The notes under the pieces: model-generated
Database searches by the model: none
What the model saw: the letters and a program-made list of their open reading frames with translations, nothing else
What the model was told of the DNA's origin: nothing
Origin: Treponema socranskii subsp. socranskii VPI DR56BR1116 = ATCC 35536
GTDB taxonomy: Bacteria > Spirochaetota > Spirochaetia > Treponematales > Treponemataceae
Reading direction: 5' to 3'
Assembly (NCBI RefSeq): GCF_000468115.1
Contig: NZ_AVQI01000022.1
Location: forward strand, 1 to 64,000
Length of the DNA stretch: 64,000 bases
In this document: piece by piece, positions 52,745 to 62,246 of the stretch
Layout of the letters: each line of letters opens with the position of its first letter
Numbering within the stretch: position 1 is the stretch's first letter
Translations under genes and position numbers: made by a program

Positions 52745-53299
52745 TTATTTTTTCTTATCGCCGGCCGGTTTTGGCGCCGCTTCTTTTTTCGCGTCTCGCG
52801 CTTTCGCGTACGCCGCATTCCGCGCTTTTCTGTTTTGTCCGACGGCAGCTTGGACGGTTCCCCCCGCCTTTTCGATTTTTTCTTTTGCAGAGGCGGAAAT
52901 TTTATCGACCGTTACCGAAAATTTTTTCGTCACCTCTCCGTCGCCGAGAATTTTGATCTTCGCATTGCGCTTCGACGGAACGAGTCCCTTTGCAACGAGG
53001 GAAGCGCGATCGACGGATTCTCCGTCCGCGAATTTCGCTTCGAGATCGGAAACGTTAAAATAGAGCACGTCTTCTTTAAAACGCGCGTTCGAAAAACCAC
53101 GCTGCGCGACACGGCGGTACAGCGGCATTTGACCGCCTTCAAATCCGACATAGGGATTGCCGCCGCCCGAGCGCGACTGCTGACCTTTATTGCCTTTTCC
53201 CGCCGTCGTTCCGAGCCCCGATGAGGAACCGCGTCCGACGCGCTTGGGTTTTTTATTCGCGCCTTCGGGCGCGTGAAGTACGGGATTGTAATCCGACAT
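52745..53299 (-). CDS. rplO: Ribosomal protein L15
   Basis: The 184-aa protein has the glycine-rich N-terminus GRGSSSGLGTTAGKGNKGQQ and GFEGGQMPLYRRVAQRGF. Beyond residue 145 it carries a lysine/alanine-rich tail ending PKPAGDKKK that exceeds the normal length of about 145 aa. The ATG at 53299 overlaps the rpmD stop (TAATG) with GAGGTG upstream. Confidence 0.96.
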   Translation of the reverse strand: MSDYNPVLHAPEGANKKPKRVGRGSSSGLGTTAGKGNKGQQSRSGGGNPYVGFEGGQMPLYRRVAQRGFSNARFKEDVLYFNVSDLEAKFADGESVDRASLVAKGLVPSKRNAKIKILGDGEVTKKFSVTVDKISASAKEKIEKAGGTVQAAVGQNRKARNAAYAKARDAKKEAAPKPAGDKKK

Positions 53300-53484
53300 T
53301 ATTTCACCTCCTCGACTGTAAGAAGGTGAGAACACCTTGCAATCATTCCGCGTATCGAAGAATTATCATCGTGCACGACCGACGAATTGAGTTTCCCCAA
53401 ACCGAGCGAGCGCACGGTCGCTTTTACATCCGCCTTTTGCCTGATCGTGCTTTTTTTAAGCGTAATCTTGAATTTACCTGCCAT
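53299..53484 (-). CDS. rpmD: Ribosomal protein L30
   Basis: The 61-aa protein begins [20 protein letters not shown] and contains [20 protein letters not shown], typical of the short bacterial L30. Its stop shares a base with the rplO start. Confidence 0.95.
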   Translation of the reverse strand: MAGKFKITLKKSTIRQKADVKATVRSLGLGKLNSSVVHDDNSSIRGMIARCSHLLTVEEVK

Positions 53485-53487
53485 AGA

Positions 53488-54123
53488 TTAACCCCACAAC
53501 TCGTCGAGCGTTTTGCCTCTGCCGGCAGCAATGGCTTTTGCATTGAATAAGCGTTCGATCGCATTGAACGTCGCGCGCACGACATTGACGGACGCGCTCG
53601 CGCCGAGCGATTTTGAAATGATATCAGTCGCTCCCGCCGCGTCCATAATCGCACGGACGGCACATCCGGCAATGATACCGGTACCCGGACACGCCGGTTT
53701 GATAAGCACTTCGGAGCTCTTGTATTTGCCGATCATCTCGTGCGGAATCGTTCCGTTTTTTACCGGCACGACGATGAGATTTCTCTTCGCGCGGTCGATG
53801 CTCTTTTTGATGGCTTCGGTTACGTCGTTCGCCTTTCCGAACCCGTAGCCGACGCGTCCCTTTTTATCGCCGACAACCGTGAGCGCCGCAAACGAAAAGC
53901 GGCGGCCGCCCTTTACGACTTTTGCCGTACGGTTGAGCATGACGAGCTTTTCGACGAATTCTTTGTCTTCTTCGCTTCTGCGCTCGCCGCGGTCTCTGCC
54001 CCTGCCCCGCTTCTCGCGTCCGCCTTCACGGGCGTTTTCTCTGGAAGCTTCCGCGCGGGGCGTGTCCTTCGGATCGGCTGCAGCTTTGACTTCTTTTACT
54101 TCTTTGTTTTCCTGCTCTGCCAT
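53488..54123 (-). CDS. rpsE: Ribosomal protein S5
   Basis: The 211-aa protein has a long charged N-terminal extension (about 50 residues rich in E, R, K and G) before the conserved core [20 protein letters not shown], then [19 protein letters not shown] and the S5 C-terminal fold. The extension is unusual and likely disordered on the ribosome surface. Confidence 0.96.
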   Translation of the reverse strand: MAEQENKEVKEVKAAADPKDTPRAEASRENAREGGREKRGRGRDRGERRSEEDKEFVEKLVMLNRTAKVVKGGRRFSFAALTVVGDKKGRVGYGFGKANDVTEAIKKSIDRAKRNLIVVPVKNGTIPHEMIGKYKSSEVLIKPACPGTGIIAGCAVRAIMDAAGATDIISKSLGASASVNVVRATFNAIERLFNAKAIAAGRGKTLDELWG

Positions 54124-54132
54124 ACGTGCTCC

Positions 54133-54495
54133 TTAGAATACGATTCCCGCTTTGCGGGCTCCGTCGGCAAGTGCTTTGACGACGCCGTGATAGAGATAAC
54201 CGTTGCGGTCAAACACGACAGTCGTAATCTGTTTATCTTTCAAACGCGCGCCGAGCGCTTCGCCGAGCTTTGCGGCATCGGCAACGGTCGGCTTCAAATT
54301 CGCAAATTCCTTTTCGAGCGTCGAAATGCAGGCGAGCGTTTTACCTTCATCGTCGTCGACGATCTGCACCGACAAATTTTTATTGCTCCGCGTCACCGTC
54401 ATGCGGGGACGGGAAGCCGTGCCCGACACCGTTTTGCGGATGTGGAATTTTCTGTGCAGACGGCGTCTGTTTTTATCGTCCATCTTTTTAATCAT
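54133..54495 (-). CDS. rplR: Ribosomal protein L18
   Basis: The 120-aa 5S rRNA-binding protein has [20 protein letters not shown] and the C-terminal [20 protein letters not shown], both characteristic of L18. Confidence 0.96.
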   Translation of the reverse strand: MIKKMDDKNRRRLHRKFHIRKTVSGTASRPRMTVTRSNKNLSVQIVDDDEGKTLACISTLEKEFANLKPTVADAAKLGEALGARLKDKQITTVVFDRNGYLYHGVVKALADGARKAGIVF

Positions 54496-54506
54496 AACAC
54501 TTCACC

Positions 54507-55046
54507 TTATTTTACGCCGGTTTTACCGACTTTGCGTCTGATGACTTCGGTTTCATAGCGGATGCCTTTGCCCTTATAGGGTTCGGGCTTGCGCAAACTG
54601 CGGATCTCCGCGCAAAACTGACCGACTTGCTGCTTGCTGATACCCGACACCGTAACTTTGCCGTTCGCATCGGCTGCAACCGTAAGTCCGTCGGGGATCA
54701 GCGCGATAAAATCGTTCGAAAAACCGAGGTTCATCACCAGCTCTTTGCCTTTGACTTCGGCACGGAAACCGACGCCCGTGATGATAAGCGATTTCGAAAA
54801 ACCGGCCGTTACGCCGATCACCATATCTTTGATAAGGCTGCGGTACAAACCGTGATCCGCATTCGCCTGCTTTGAAGCGTTATTCGGAGTAACGTGAATG
54901 TTTCCGTCTTCAAACGAAACTTTGACGTTTTTTCCGTAGTGCTGATGCAGTTCGCCTTTCGGCCCCTTTACGGAAATCGAATCGGGGTTTACCGTTACCG
55001 TGACGCCCGCCGGAACAGCGACGGGAAGTTTACCGAGTTTTGACAT
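54507..55046 (-). CDS. rplF: Ribosomal protein L6
   Basis: The 179-aa protein has two L6 repeats; the C-terminal signature PEPYKGKGIRYETEVIRRK is complete. It follows rpsH by 12 bases. Confidence 0.97.
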   Translation of the reverse strand: MSKLGKLPVAVPAGVTVTVNPDSISVKGPKGELHQHYGKNVKVSFEDGNIHVTPNNASKQANADHGLYRSLIKDMVIGVTAGFSKSLIITGVGFRAEVKGKELVMNLGFSNDFIALIPDGLTVAADANGKVTVSGISKQQVGQFCAEIRSLRKPEPYKGKGIRYETEVIRRKVGKTGVK

Positions 55047-55058
55047 AGCTTTCTCCCC

Positions 55059-55457
55059 TTACCATACCGTACAGATCAATTCGCCGCCGACCATCTTTTC
55101 GGTCGCCTTTTTTCCGGTCGTCACGCCCGCCGACGTCGAAACGATGAGCGTTCCGTAGCCGTTGTACACGCGCGGCAAATCTTTAAAACCCGAATATACG
55201 CGGCGTCCGGGCGTCGAAATCTTTTTCATCCCGTGAATGACCGAATTGTTTTGACCGTCGTATTTCAAAAAGATGCGGATGATGTTTTTTCCGTCTTCCT
55301 GAACCTTTTTAAAGTTTTTGATATACCCTTCGGTTTTCAAAATCTTAACAATTTCCAGCTTCAGCTTCGAAGTCGGAACGTCGACTTTTTCGTGGCGGAC
55401 AGCAACCGCATTCCGAACCTTGGTGAGCATATCTGCAACCGGATCTGATGCACTCAT
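55059..55457 (-). CDS. rpsH: Ribosomal protein S8
   Basis: The 132-aa protein starts [20 protein letters not shown] and ends with [22 protein letters not shown], typical of S8. In E. coli S8 represses the spc genes; no matching RNA structure was identified here. Confidence 0.97.
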   Translation of the reverse strand: MSASDPVADMLTKVRNAVAVRHEKVDVPTSKLKLEIVKILKTEGYIKNFKKVQEDGKNIIRIFLKYDGQNNSVIHGMKKISTPGRRVYSGFKDLPRVYNGYGTLIVSTSAGVTTGKKATEKMVGGELICTVW

Positions 55458-55472
55458 TTTACACTCCTGCCG

Positions 55473-55658
55473 CTACCAACTCGATTTCGTGACGCCCGGA
55501 AGCAGGCCTTCACTTGCCAATTTACGGAAGCACAAACGGCACATTTTAAATTTCCGTAAATATCCACGCGGACGCCCGCAGATTTGACAGCGGTTGTATT
55601 CCCGTGTCGGATATTTTTGCTTGCGGGCAGCTTTAATAACCATCGATTTTTTAGCCAT
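55473..55658 (-). CDS. rpsN: Ribosomal protein S14, zinc-binding type Z
   Basis: The 61-aa form has two CXXC pairs ([11 protein letters not shown] and [11 protein letters not shown]) that bind zinc and ends [10 protein letters not shown], as in short S14 proteins. Confidence 0.97.
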   Translation of the reverse strand: MAKKSMVIKAARKQKYPTREYNRCQICGRPRGYLRKFKMCRLCFRKLASEGLLPGVTKSSW

Positions 55659-55668
55659 AGGTCCTCAC

Positions 55669-56220
55669 TTATTTCCGGAACGGCATATTGAACTTGGCAA
55701 GCAAAGCGCGGGCTTCGTTGTCCGTCTTTGCGCTCGTTACGATCGCGATATTCATGCCGGATATCCGCGCGATTTTATCGAAGTCGATTTCCGGGAAAAT
55801 AATCTGTTCCGTAACGCCGAGAGAAAAATTTCCGTGTCCGTCAAATCCCGTCGATTTGATGCCGCGGAAATCCTTAACGCGCGGAAGGGCGACATTGACG
55901 AGGCGGTCCAAAAATTCATACATCATTGTTCCGCGCAGCGTTACCCGTGCGCCCACTTCATTACCCTCACGAAGTTTGAAATTGGCTATGCTTTTGCGAG
56001 CCTTTGTCTTGACTGCGTGCTGTCCCGTAATCTGAGCCAGATCTTCGACAGCGGCATCAAGGAGTTTCTTATTGGTGAGAGCTTCGCCCACGCCCATGCT
56101 CACGACAATCTTTTTGATTGCGGGAACCTGCATCGGCGTCGTATAGCCGAACTCTTTTATGAGAGCGGGAGCGATAGTTTCCTTGTAGACTTTCTTAAGC
56201 CGAGGTACGTAATTGTCCAT
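55669..56220 (-). CDS. rplE: Ribosomal protein L5
   Basis: The 183-aa 5S rRNA-binding protein has [15 protein letters not shown] and [20 protein letters not shown], then [18 protein letters not shown] at the end. The ATG at 56220 overlaps the rplX stop by one base (TAATG), with GGAG about ten bases upstream; a longer frame start at 56238 lies inside rplX. Confidence 0.96.
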   Translation of the reverse strand: MDNYVPRLKKVYKETIAPALIKEFGYTTPMQVPAIKKIVVSMGVGEALTNKKLLDAAVEDLAQITGQHAVKTKARKSIANFKLREGNEVGARVTLRGTMMYEFLDRLVNVALPRVKDFRGIKSTGFDGHGNFSLGVTEQIIFPEIDFDKIARISGMNIAIVTSAKTDNEARALLAKFNMPFRK

Positions 56221-56537
56221 TACAGTGTTTCTCCACATTTACGGCAGACACGAACTTTTTTATCGCCGTCAATTTTATAACCGATCTTTACCGGGCGTCC
56301 GCATTTTTTGCACACGACGCCGACGTTCGAAATATGCAGCGGCGCTTCGATTTCGACGATGCCGCCCTGATCCTGCTGGCTCCTGCGCTTCATCGCCTTT
56401 TTGACGATATTGACTCCGGAAACGATCACTTTGTCTTTTTTCGGAATGATGCGCACGACCGAGCCGCGTTTTCCCTTATCTTTGCCGGCAAGCACTTCTA
56501 CGTTGTCGTTCTTTTTAATTTTGAATTTCTTCTGCAT
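56220..56537 (-). CDS. rplX: Ribosomal protein L24 with C-terminal zinc ribbon
   Basis: The 105-aa protein has the KOW motif ([18 protein letters not shown]) and four cysteines at the C-terminus ([11 protein letters not shown] ... VCRKCGETL) that can bind zinc. Confidence 0.96.
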   Translation of the reverse strand: MQKKFKIKKNDNVEVLAGKDKGKRGSVVRIIPKKDKVIVSGVNIVKKAMKRRSQQDQGGIVEIEAPLHISNVGVVCKKCGRPVKIGYKIDGDKKVRVCRKCGETL

Positions 56538-56549
56538 ACGAAATGCTCC

Positions 56550-56918
56550 TTACAATACTTCCGGCGCAAGCGAAACGATTTTCATAAAATCCATATCGCG
56601 CAGTTCGCGGGCGACCGGTCCGAACACGCGTTTGCCTTTCGGATTTTTATTGTCGTCGACGATGACGCACGCGTTGTCGTCAAAGCGGATATAGGTTCCG
56701 TCCGGACGGCGGTATTCTTTGGACTGGCGCACGATAACGGCTTTTTCGACCGCACCCTTTTTGATCGTCGACGTCGGGATCGCGTCTTTGACGGCTACGA
56801 CGATGATGTCGCCGATGCCGGCATAGCGACGATGCGTGCCGCCGAGCACTTTAATACACTGAACCGTTTTTGCGCCGGAGTTATCCGCAACGGTAAGCAT
56901 GGACTGCATTTGAATCAT
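56550..56918 (-). CDS. rplN: Ribosomal protein L14
   Basis: The 122-aa protein begins [20 protein letters not shown] and contains [13 protein letters not shown] and [12 protein letters not shown], the standard L14 pattern. Confidence 0.97.
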   Translation of the reverse strand: MIQMQSMLTVADNSGAKTVQCIKVLGGTHRRYAGIGDIIVVAVKDAIPTSTIKKGAVEKAVIVRQSKEYRRPDGTYIRFDDNACVIVDDNKNPKGKRVFGPVARELRDMDFMKIVSLAPEVL

Positions 56919-56933
56919 ACTGTTGCTCCTGCG

Positions 56934-57209
56934 TTATTTTGCACGTTCGATAATTTCGACAAGCCGCCAGCGCTTATGCCGGCTGAGCGGTCTGCACTCC
57001 ACGATGCGCACGGTGTCTCCGATATGAGCGTCGTTTTTTTCATCGTGAGCCATATACTTCTTTGTCCGTTTGACGTATTTTTTATAAAGCCTGTCCATCT
57101 TCCTTGTCGTAACGGAAACGACGATCGATTTTTCCATTTTATCGCTCGTCACGAGACCGACAAACGAATGGTGATTCGGCTTTTTTACCTGAACAGTCTG
57201 CTCTTCCAC
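56934..57209 (-). CDS. rpsQ: Ribosomal protein S17
   Basis: The 91-aa 16S rRNA-binding protein has [20 protein letters not shown] and [20 protein letters not shown], typical of S17. Confidence 0.97.
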   Translation of the reverse strand: MEEQTVQVKKPNHHSFVGLVTSDKMEKSIVVSVTTRKMDRLYKKYVKRTKKYMAHDEKNDAHIGDTVRIVECRPLSRHKRWRLVEIIERAK

Positions 57210-57219
57210 GGTTCAGCTC

Positions 57220-57444
57220 CTATTTATTTGCTTCGGCAGTTTTTTGCGCCGCAGGGCACTTTTGCCGAATGAACGTATTTAAGCGGGCGATTTCGCGGCG
57301 CATCGTACGTTTTTGCAACGGATTATCTACATGGGAGATTACCATCTTAAAACGTAAATCCATGTATTCTTTTTTCATCTTGTCGCGCTTTGCAACGAGC
57401 TCTTCATAAGACAGGTCTTTATCTTTGATATTTTTATCGGCCAT
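57220..57444 (-). CDS. rpmC: Ribosomal protein L29
   Basis: The 74-aa helical hairpin protein has LSYEELVAKRDKMKKEYMDL and RTMRREIARLNTFI, matching L29; the C-terminus is slightly extended. Confidence 0.95.
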   Translation of the reverse strand: MADKNIKDKDLSYEELVAKRDKMKKEYMDLRFKMVISHVDNPLQKRTMRREIARLNTFIRQKCPAAQKTAEANK

Positions 57445-57456
57445 CTTATCCTCCCG

Positions 57457-57876
57457 TTACGCCGTAACCGGCTTGTACGCAATCTTCGTCAAAATAGGCA
57501 GTTTGCTCTGCGCAAGTTCAAGCGCGCGGTGCGCCTGTTTTACGTCGACGCCGCCGATTTCAAATAAAATCATACCCGGCTTGATAACGGCCGCCCAAAA
57601 TTCGGGCGCGCCTTTTCCCTTACCCATGCGGACTTCAGCCGGCTTTTTTGAAACGGGCTTGTCGGGGAATACGCGGATCCACACTTTACCTTTGCGGCTG
57701 AGTTCGCGGTTGATCGCGACACGGCACGCTTCGATAACCGTCGCTTTGAGCCACGTCGGCTCCGTTGCGACAAGCGCTATGTCGCCGAAATCTATATGAT
57801 TGTTGCGCGTTGCGTTTCCTTTTTCTCTACCGCGCTGCACTTTACGGTGCAATACTCTTTTCGGACTGAGCGGCAT
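57457..57876 (-). CDS. rplP: Ribosomal protein L16
   Basis: The 139-aa protein contacts the A-site tRNA region. PKRVLHRKVQRGREKG, VRMGKGKGAPEFWAAVIKPG and ALELAQSKLPILTKI are all present. Confidence 0.97.
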   Translation of the reverse strand: MPLSPKRVLHRKVQRGREKGNATRNNHIDFGDIALVATEPTWLKATVIEACRVAINRELSRKGKVWIRVFPDKPVSKKPAEVRMGKGKGAPEFWAAVIKPGMILFEIGGVDVKQAHRALELAQSKLPILTKIAYKPVTA

Positions 57877-57879
57877 ACC

Positions 57880-58605
57880 TTAACTCCTTGCCTGTTTTTC
57901 GGACTGCGCCGGAGCGCGTTCGCGGCGGCTTTTTCGCACGAGCTGGCCGGCATCTTCGTTTTGTTCGACGCCGTAATTCATACCGTTGTACACCCAAACT
58001 TTTACGCCGATTTTACCGTACGTCGTCTGAGCTTCATACGTACCGTAGTCGATATCGGCTCTCAGCGTATGGAGCGGAACGCGGCCCTCTTTGTGCTCTT
58101 CGGTACGCTTCATGTCCGCGCCTCCGAGACGGCCTGCGAGGCGGATTTTGATGCCCTGAGCGCCGGCGCGCACTGCGTTGTTGATCGCCTGTTTTAAAGC
58201 GCGGCGGTACGAACCGTGACCTGCAAGCTGACGGCCGACGTTTTCGGCGATGAGCGTCGCGTTCAAATCGGCACGCTTGATCTCTTTGATTTTAATCTGT
58301 ACCTTTTTCGGTTCAAGCTGCTTTTGAATCTGCGCGCTGATCGTTTCGATCGTCGCGCCTTTGACGCCGATAATGACGCCCGGACGCGCCGTATGGATTA
58401 CGATCGTCACGCGCTGCGGATGGCGGATGATTTCGACTTCCGCGATGTCGGCGTTTTTGCATTCGGGAAGATTTGCAATCATTTTGCGGATTTTCAAATC
58501 TTCGAGAACGAGACCCGCATATTCGCGGGGATCCGCATACCAGCGGGACTGCCACGTTTTGTTTACGCCGAGACGTAAACCGATAGGATTAACTTTCTGA
58601 CCCAT
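57880..58605 (-). CDS. rpsC: Ribosomal protein S3
   Basis: The 241-aa protein has [20 protein letters not shown] at the N-terminus, a KH domain ([14 protein letters not shown]) and [16 protein letters not shown], followed by a basic tail. It starts one base before the rplV stop ends, so the genes abut. Confidence 0.97.
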   Translation of the reverse strand: MGQKVNPIGLRLGVNKTWQSRWYADPREYAGLVLEDLKIRKMIANLPECKNADIAEVEIIRHPQRVTIVIHTARPGVIIGVKGATIETISAQIQKQLEPKKVQIKIKEIKRADLNATLIAENVGRQLAGHGSYRRALKQAINNAVRAGAQGIKIRLAGRLGGADMKRTEEHKEGRVPLHTLRADIDYGTYEAQTTYGKIGVKVWVYNGMNYGVEQNEDAGQLVRKSRRERAPAQSEKQARS

Positions 58606-58962
58606 TTATTTTCCCGCCTTTTCGTCAACGACGACAGTAATATGACACATGCGCTTTAAAAGCTGATCCGCGCGTCCGCGTGCGCGGAACCAAATCCGCT
58701 TGAGACGCGGGCCTTCGTCGATTTTGATCTCTTTGACGTACAGCATATCTTCATCGAGCTTGCTGTTCGCGTTGAGCGCGTTCGACACGGCCGACTTAAG
58801 CGTTTTACCGATGAGGCGCGCGCCTTTTTGCGGCATATTTTCGAGAATAACCGCAGCTTCGGAACAGCGCTTTTGATGTATCACACGGGCAACGGGGCGA
58901 ACCTTCGTCGGCGATGCGAACAGAAATTTCGATACAGCTCTATATCCTTTGTTTTCAGCCAT
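58606..58962 (-). CDS. rplV: Ribosomal protein L22
   Basis: The 118-aa tunnel protein has [17 protein letters not shown] and [20 protein letters not shown]. The ATG at 58962 follows AAGGTGG; a GTG three codons earlier is inside that site. Confidence 0.96.
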   Translation of the reverse strand: MAENKGYRAVSKFLFASPTKVRPVARVIHQKRCSEAAVILENMPQKGARLIGKTLKSAVSNALNANSKLDEDMLYVKEIKIDEGPRLKRIWFRARGRADQLLKRMCHITVVVDEKAGK

Positions 58963-58973
58963 AGTTTCCACCT

Positions 58974-59297
58974 TTATTTAGCGGCCGGAGCGGCTGCGGG
59001 AGCCGCTTTCGGTGCGGCCGCCTTTGCAGCGGACTTATCGGATCCGCCGTGCGCACGAAATATGCGGGTCGGCGAAAATTCTCCGAGCTTATGCCCGACG
59101 AGGTTTTCCGTAATATACACGGGAATCCACGACTTGCCGTTATATACGGAAATCGTATTCCCGACCATTTCCGGGATGATCGTCGAACAGCGGGAATAGG
59201 TTTTTATCATCTTCCGGTCCGATTCTTTGTTCATCGCCTGCACTTTCTTATAGAGGCTCTTTTCGACAAAAGGGCCTTTTTTAACCGATCTTGACAC
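58974..59297 (-). CDS. rpsS: Ribosomal protein S19
   Basis: The 107-aa protein starts [20 protein letters not shown] and has [20 protein letters not shown] and [18 protein letters not shown]. An alanine-rich tail ([16 protein letters not shown]) extends beyond the normal end at about residue 90. Confidence 0.97.
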   Translation of the reverse strand: MSRSVKKGPFVEKSLYKKVQAMNKESDRKMIKTYSRCSTIIPEMVGNTISVYNGKSWIPVYITENLVGHKLGEFSPTRIFRAHGGSDKSAAKAAAPKAAPAAAPAAK

Positions 59298-59314
59298 TGT
59301 CAGCTCCTCCGCAC

Positions 59315-60139
59315 TTACTTCTTACGGCGCGAAATAATAAATTTACTCGACGTTTTCCGCTTGTTGCGGGTTTTATAGCCTTTGCACGGCTGTCCCCACG
59401 GAGTAACGGGATTACGTCCCTTTCCGGCGCCCTCACCGCCGCCGAGCGGGTGATCGACAGGGTTCATCGCCATACCGCGGACCGTCGGGCGAACGCCCAT
59501 CCAGCGTCTGCGGCCTGCTTTTCCGAGCCGCACGTTCATGTGATCTTCGTTTCCGACGACGCCGATCGTCGCATAGCATTTGCCGTTGATTCTGCGCAAT
59601 TCGCTCGACGGCAAACGGATGATAACGTATTCGCCTTCGTTGCCGGCGATCATCGCACTCGTACCGGCCGAACGCGCGAGCTGTCCGCCGCGTCCGAGCT
59701 GCAATTCGATATTGTGCACCGTAAAACCGACGGGAATGAGACCGAGCGGCAGTGCATTGCCGACCGTCGGAGCCGCCGTTTCGCCGGCCATAATCTTTTG
59801 TCCGACCTGCAAACCCTTCGGCGCGATGATATAGCGCTTGTCGCCGTCGGCATAATACACGAGCGCGATATTTGCGCTGCGGTTCGGATCGTATTCGATC
59901 GTCTTCACCGTACCGGGAATACCGTGTTTATTGCGTTTAAAATCGATGTCTCGATACTTCCGTTTGTGTCCGCCGCCCTGATGGCGCACGGAAATCCGTC
60001 CGCCGCCTCCGCGGCCCGCGTGAGACACCATACCTGACGTAAGTGTTTTTTCGGGTTTCTTTGCCGTCAAGTGATCTCGCACCAAGTCCACGCGTCCGCG
60101 CGTACCCGGCGTTATCGGCTTAAATATCTTAAGAGCCAT
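59315..60139 (-). CDS. rplB: Ribosomal protein L2
   Basis: The 274-aa protein of the peptidyl-transferase region has [40 protein letters not shown] and the C-terminal [19 protein letters not shown] with the conserved histidine region [10 protein letters not shown]. Confidence 0.98.
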   Translation of the reverse strand: MALKIFKPITPGTRGRVDLVRDHLTAKKPEKTLTSGMVSHAGRGGGGRISVRHQGGGHKRKYRDIDFKRNKHGIPGTVKTIEYDPNRSANIALVYYADGDKRYIIAPKGLQVGQKIMAGETAAPTVGNALPLGLIPVGFTVHNIELQLGRGGQLARSAGTSAMIAGNEGEYVIIRLPSSELRRINGKCYATIGVVGNEDHMNVRLGKAGRRRWMGVRPTVRGMAMNPVDHPLGGGEGAGKGRNPVTPWGQPCKGYKTRNKRKTSSKFIISRRKK

Positions 60140-60166
60140 TGTAAATCCCCTTAATCTTTAAAAAGC

Positions 60167-60451
60167 TCACACGCCTTCAAACGCCTGGATCTTTTCACCA
60201 GGGGCGACGCGCACAATCGCTTTTTTATACGAAGCGGTCATACCGGGAATGCCCCGCGTGCGCCGCATCTTTCCGCCAATATTCATCGTCGTGCAGCCGA
60301 TAACCTTTACGTTAAAGAGCTTTCGAACGGCGTCTTTAATCTGTATTTTGCTCGCATCTTTGTGAACGATGAAAACGTATTTATCCTGCTCGCGCAGCAT
60401 ATTCGCCTTTTCCGAAATAACCGGCCTGATAAGAATATCCGTGATATCCAT
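60167..60451 (-). CDS. rplW: Ribosomal protein L23
   Basis: The 94-aa tunnel-exit protein has LIRPVISEKANMLREQDKYV and KDAVRKLFNVKVIGCTTMNI. Its start shares a base with the rplD stop. Confidence 0.96.
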   Translation of the reverse strand: MDITDILIRPVISEKANMLREQDKYVFIVHKDASKIQIKDAVRKLFNVKVIGCTTMNIGGKMRRTRGIPGMTASYKKAIVRVAPGEKIQAFEGV

Positions 60452-61092
60452 TATTCAGCCTCCTTTTCTTTCGCCGCGTAAAACGAAGAAAGATTTTTTA
60501 CCGCACTTTCGAGAGCGATAATCTTCCGTCCGTAAAACAGCGCATGCGCGCTCAAGCGGTTGTACGACAAAAACTGCAGCGACGGGATATTGCGCGCAGC
60601 TTGTTTGATCTTGGGATCGTCATCCTTTAAGATGAGCACCGTACGCTCGCCCTTGGTAAAATTGTCGAGAATCTTTACCAGATCTTTCGTTTTGCCGCTG
60701 TCGATCGTAAAATCTTCGACGACGGTAAAGCGGTCGCTCTGCACCTGCATACTCAAAATCGATTTCATCGCCAGGCGTTTTTCTTTTTTCGGTATCGCGT
60801 AGCTGAAATCGCGCGGTTTCGGTCCGAAAATCGTACCGCCGCCTGCGAGAAGCGGAGATTTTTTATCGCCGCGGCGCGCGTGTCCCGTACCCTTTTGTTT
60901 ATACGGCTTCGCATTGCTGCCGTGCACTTCGGAACGACCTTTTGTGCAAGCGGTTCCGACGCGCCTGTTTGCCAATTCATTCGTGACGGCATAGTAAATG
61001 ACATCTTCATTTACCGGAAGACCGAATACGGCGTCGTCAAGCGAAATCGTACGCAGCTCTTTACCGTCGACCGAAAAGACTTTCTTTTCCAT
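60451..61092 (-). CDS. rplD: Ribosomal protein L4
   Basis: The 213-aa protein has the loop sequence VHGSNAKPYKQKGTGHARRG and IFGPKPRDFSYAIPKKEKRL. L4 represses the S10 operon through a leader RNA in enterobacteria; the structured spacer before rplC is the nearest candidate here. Confidence 0.97.
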   Translation of the reverse strand: MEKKVFSVDGKELRTISLDDAVFGLPVNEDVIYYAVTNELANRRVGTACTKGRSEVHGSNAKPYKQKGTGHARRGDKKSPLLAGGGTIFGPKPRDFSYAIPKKEKRLAMKSILSMQVQSDRFTVVEDFTIDSGKTKDLVKILDNFTKGERTVLILKDDDPKIKQAARNIPSLQFLSYNRLSAHALFYGRKIIALESAVKNLSSFYAAKEKEAE

Positions 61093-61111
61093 AATGAGTC
61101 ACCTTCCGTCG

Positions 61112-61732
61112 TTATTTTTTCACCGCGGACTTGACGATCAGCGTGCAGTCTTTATTCCCGGGAACGGCCCCGCGAACCATAATCACTTTCAGATCCGCAT
61201 CGGTTTTGACGACCTGCAGATTTTGAATCGTAACCTTTTTCGAACCCATGCGGCCGGGCATTTTAATATTTTTGAACGTATGACCCGGAGTTGTAGACTG
61301 TCCCGTGCCGCCGGCTTCGCGGTGAAACTTCGAACCGTGCGAAGCACGTCCGCCGTGAAAGCCCCAGCGTTTCATAACGCCCTGAAAGCCCTTACCCTTT
61401 GACGTCGACGTAACGTCGAGAAAGCGGACACCGTCGAACAATTCCATGCCGATTTGATCGCCGACTTTCACTTCTTTTTCGAAATCGCGGAATTCTTTCA
61501 ATGTCCGCTTCGGCGCGATATTTTCCGCAAATTGATTTTTATACGCTTTTGTCACTCTCGATTCTTTTGCATCGTCAATTCCGAGGACGACGGCATCATA
61601 GCCGTTGCGCTCTTTTGTTCTCGTAGCGATGACGGTATTGGGATCGATGCGGATCACGGTTACCGGAATAAGGTTTCCGCTTTCATCGAATACCTGCGTC
61701 ATCCCCACTTTTTTTGCAATCAGACCTTTCAT
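61112..61732 (-). CDS. rplC: Ribosomal protein L3
   Basis: The 206-aa protein starts KGLIAKKVGMTQVFDESGN and has TSKGKGFQGVMKRWGFHGG and GSKFHREAGGTGQSTTPG. AGGAG seven bases before ATG 61732 fixes the start, ruling out upstream in-frame codons. Confidence 0.97.
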   Translation of the reverse strand: MKGLIAKKVGMTQVFDESGNLIPVTVIRIDPNTVIATRTKERNGYDAVVLGIDDAKESRVTKAYKNQFAENIAPKRTLKEFRDFEKEVKVGDQIGMELFDGVRFLDVTSTSKGKGFQGVMKRWGFHGGRASHGSKFHREAGGTGQSTTPGHTFKNIKMPGRMGSKKVTIQNLQVVKTDADLKVIMVRGAVPGNKDCTLIVKSAVKK

Positions 61733-61883
61733 TCTGATACTCCTGTAAAATTTGCAAAACCTGCGCGGCATTCCGTACAAGCTTTGCCGTAAAAACGTTC
61801 GCCTGAAAGCGCGGACGCTTCGGCTCGGCCGTCATCCCGGATCCTCGGGAGCGTACCGTATACAGCGGATTTCCGAACGGAAA
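61733..61883 (-). promoter_or_regulatory. Structured intercistronic region between rpsJ and rplC
   Basis: This 151-base spacer is unusually long for the cluster. Hairpins on the minus strand include GATTTCC-GTTC-GGAAATC (61885-61868, overlapping the rpsJ stop) and TCCCG-AGGATC-CGGGA (61850-61835). No T run follows. It may bind a ribosomal protein such as L4 or L3 or be a processing site. Confidence 0.4.
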
Positions 61884-62192
61884 TCACTGCTTTACTTTTA
61901 CTTCAACACCGGCAGGCAGTTCCAACTTCATAAGGGAATCCATCACATCCGAAGTCGGATTCAATATATCGATAAGACGTTTGTGCGTGCGCATCTCAAA
62001 CTGCTCGCGCGACTTTTTGTTTACATGCGGCGAACGGAGCACCGTTATCTTATTGATCTTTGTCGGAAGCGGAATCGGCCCCGAAACTTGAGCACCCGCT
62101 TTTTGAACAGTCTGCACGATGGCTTTTGCACTTTGATCGATCACTTCCACATCGTACGCATGGAGCGTGACGCGAATCTTACCACTTGCCAT
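61884..62192 (-). CDS. rpsJ: Ribosomal protein S10
   Basis: The 102-aa protein has [20 protein letters not shown] and [20 protein letters not shown], then [20 protein letters not shown], diagnostic of S10. It lies 54 bases downstream of tuf. Confidence 0.97.
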   Translation of the reverse strand: MASGKIRVTLHAYDVEVIDQSAKAIVQTVQKAGAQVSGPIPLPTKINKITVLRSPHVNKKSREQFEMRTHKRLIDILNPTSDVMDSLMKLELPAGVEVKVKQ

Positions 62193-62246
62193 TATTCCTC
62201 CAATCGATGCGAACGGCGCTGCAAAGAGCGCCGCCCGTTTCGAAAA

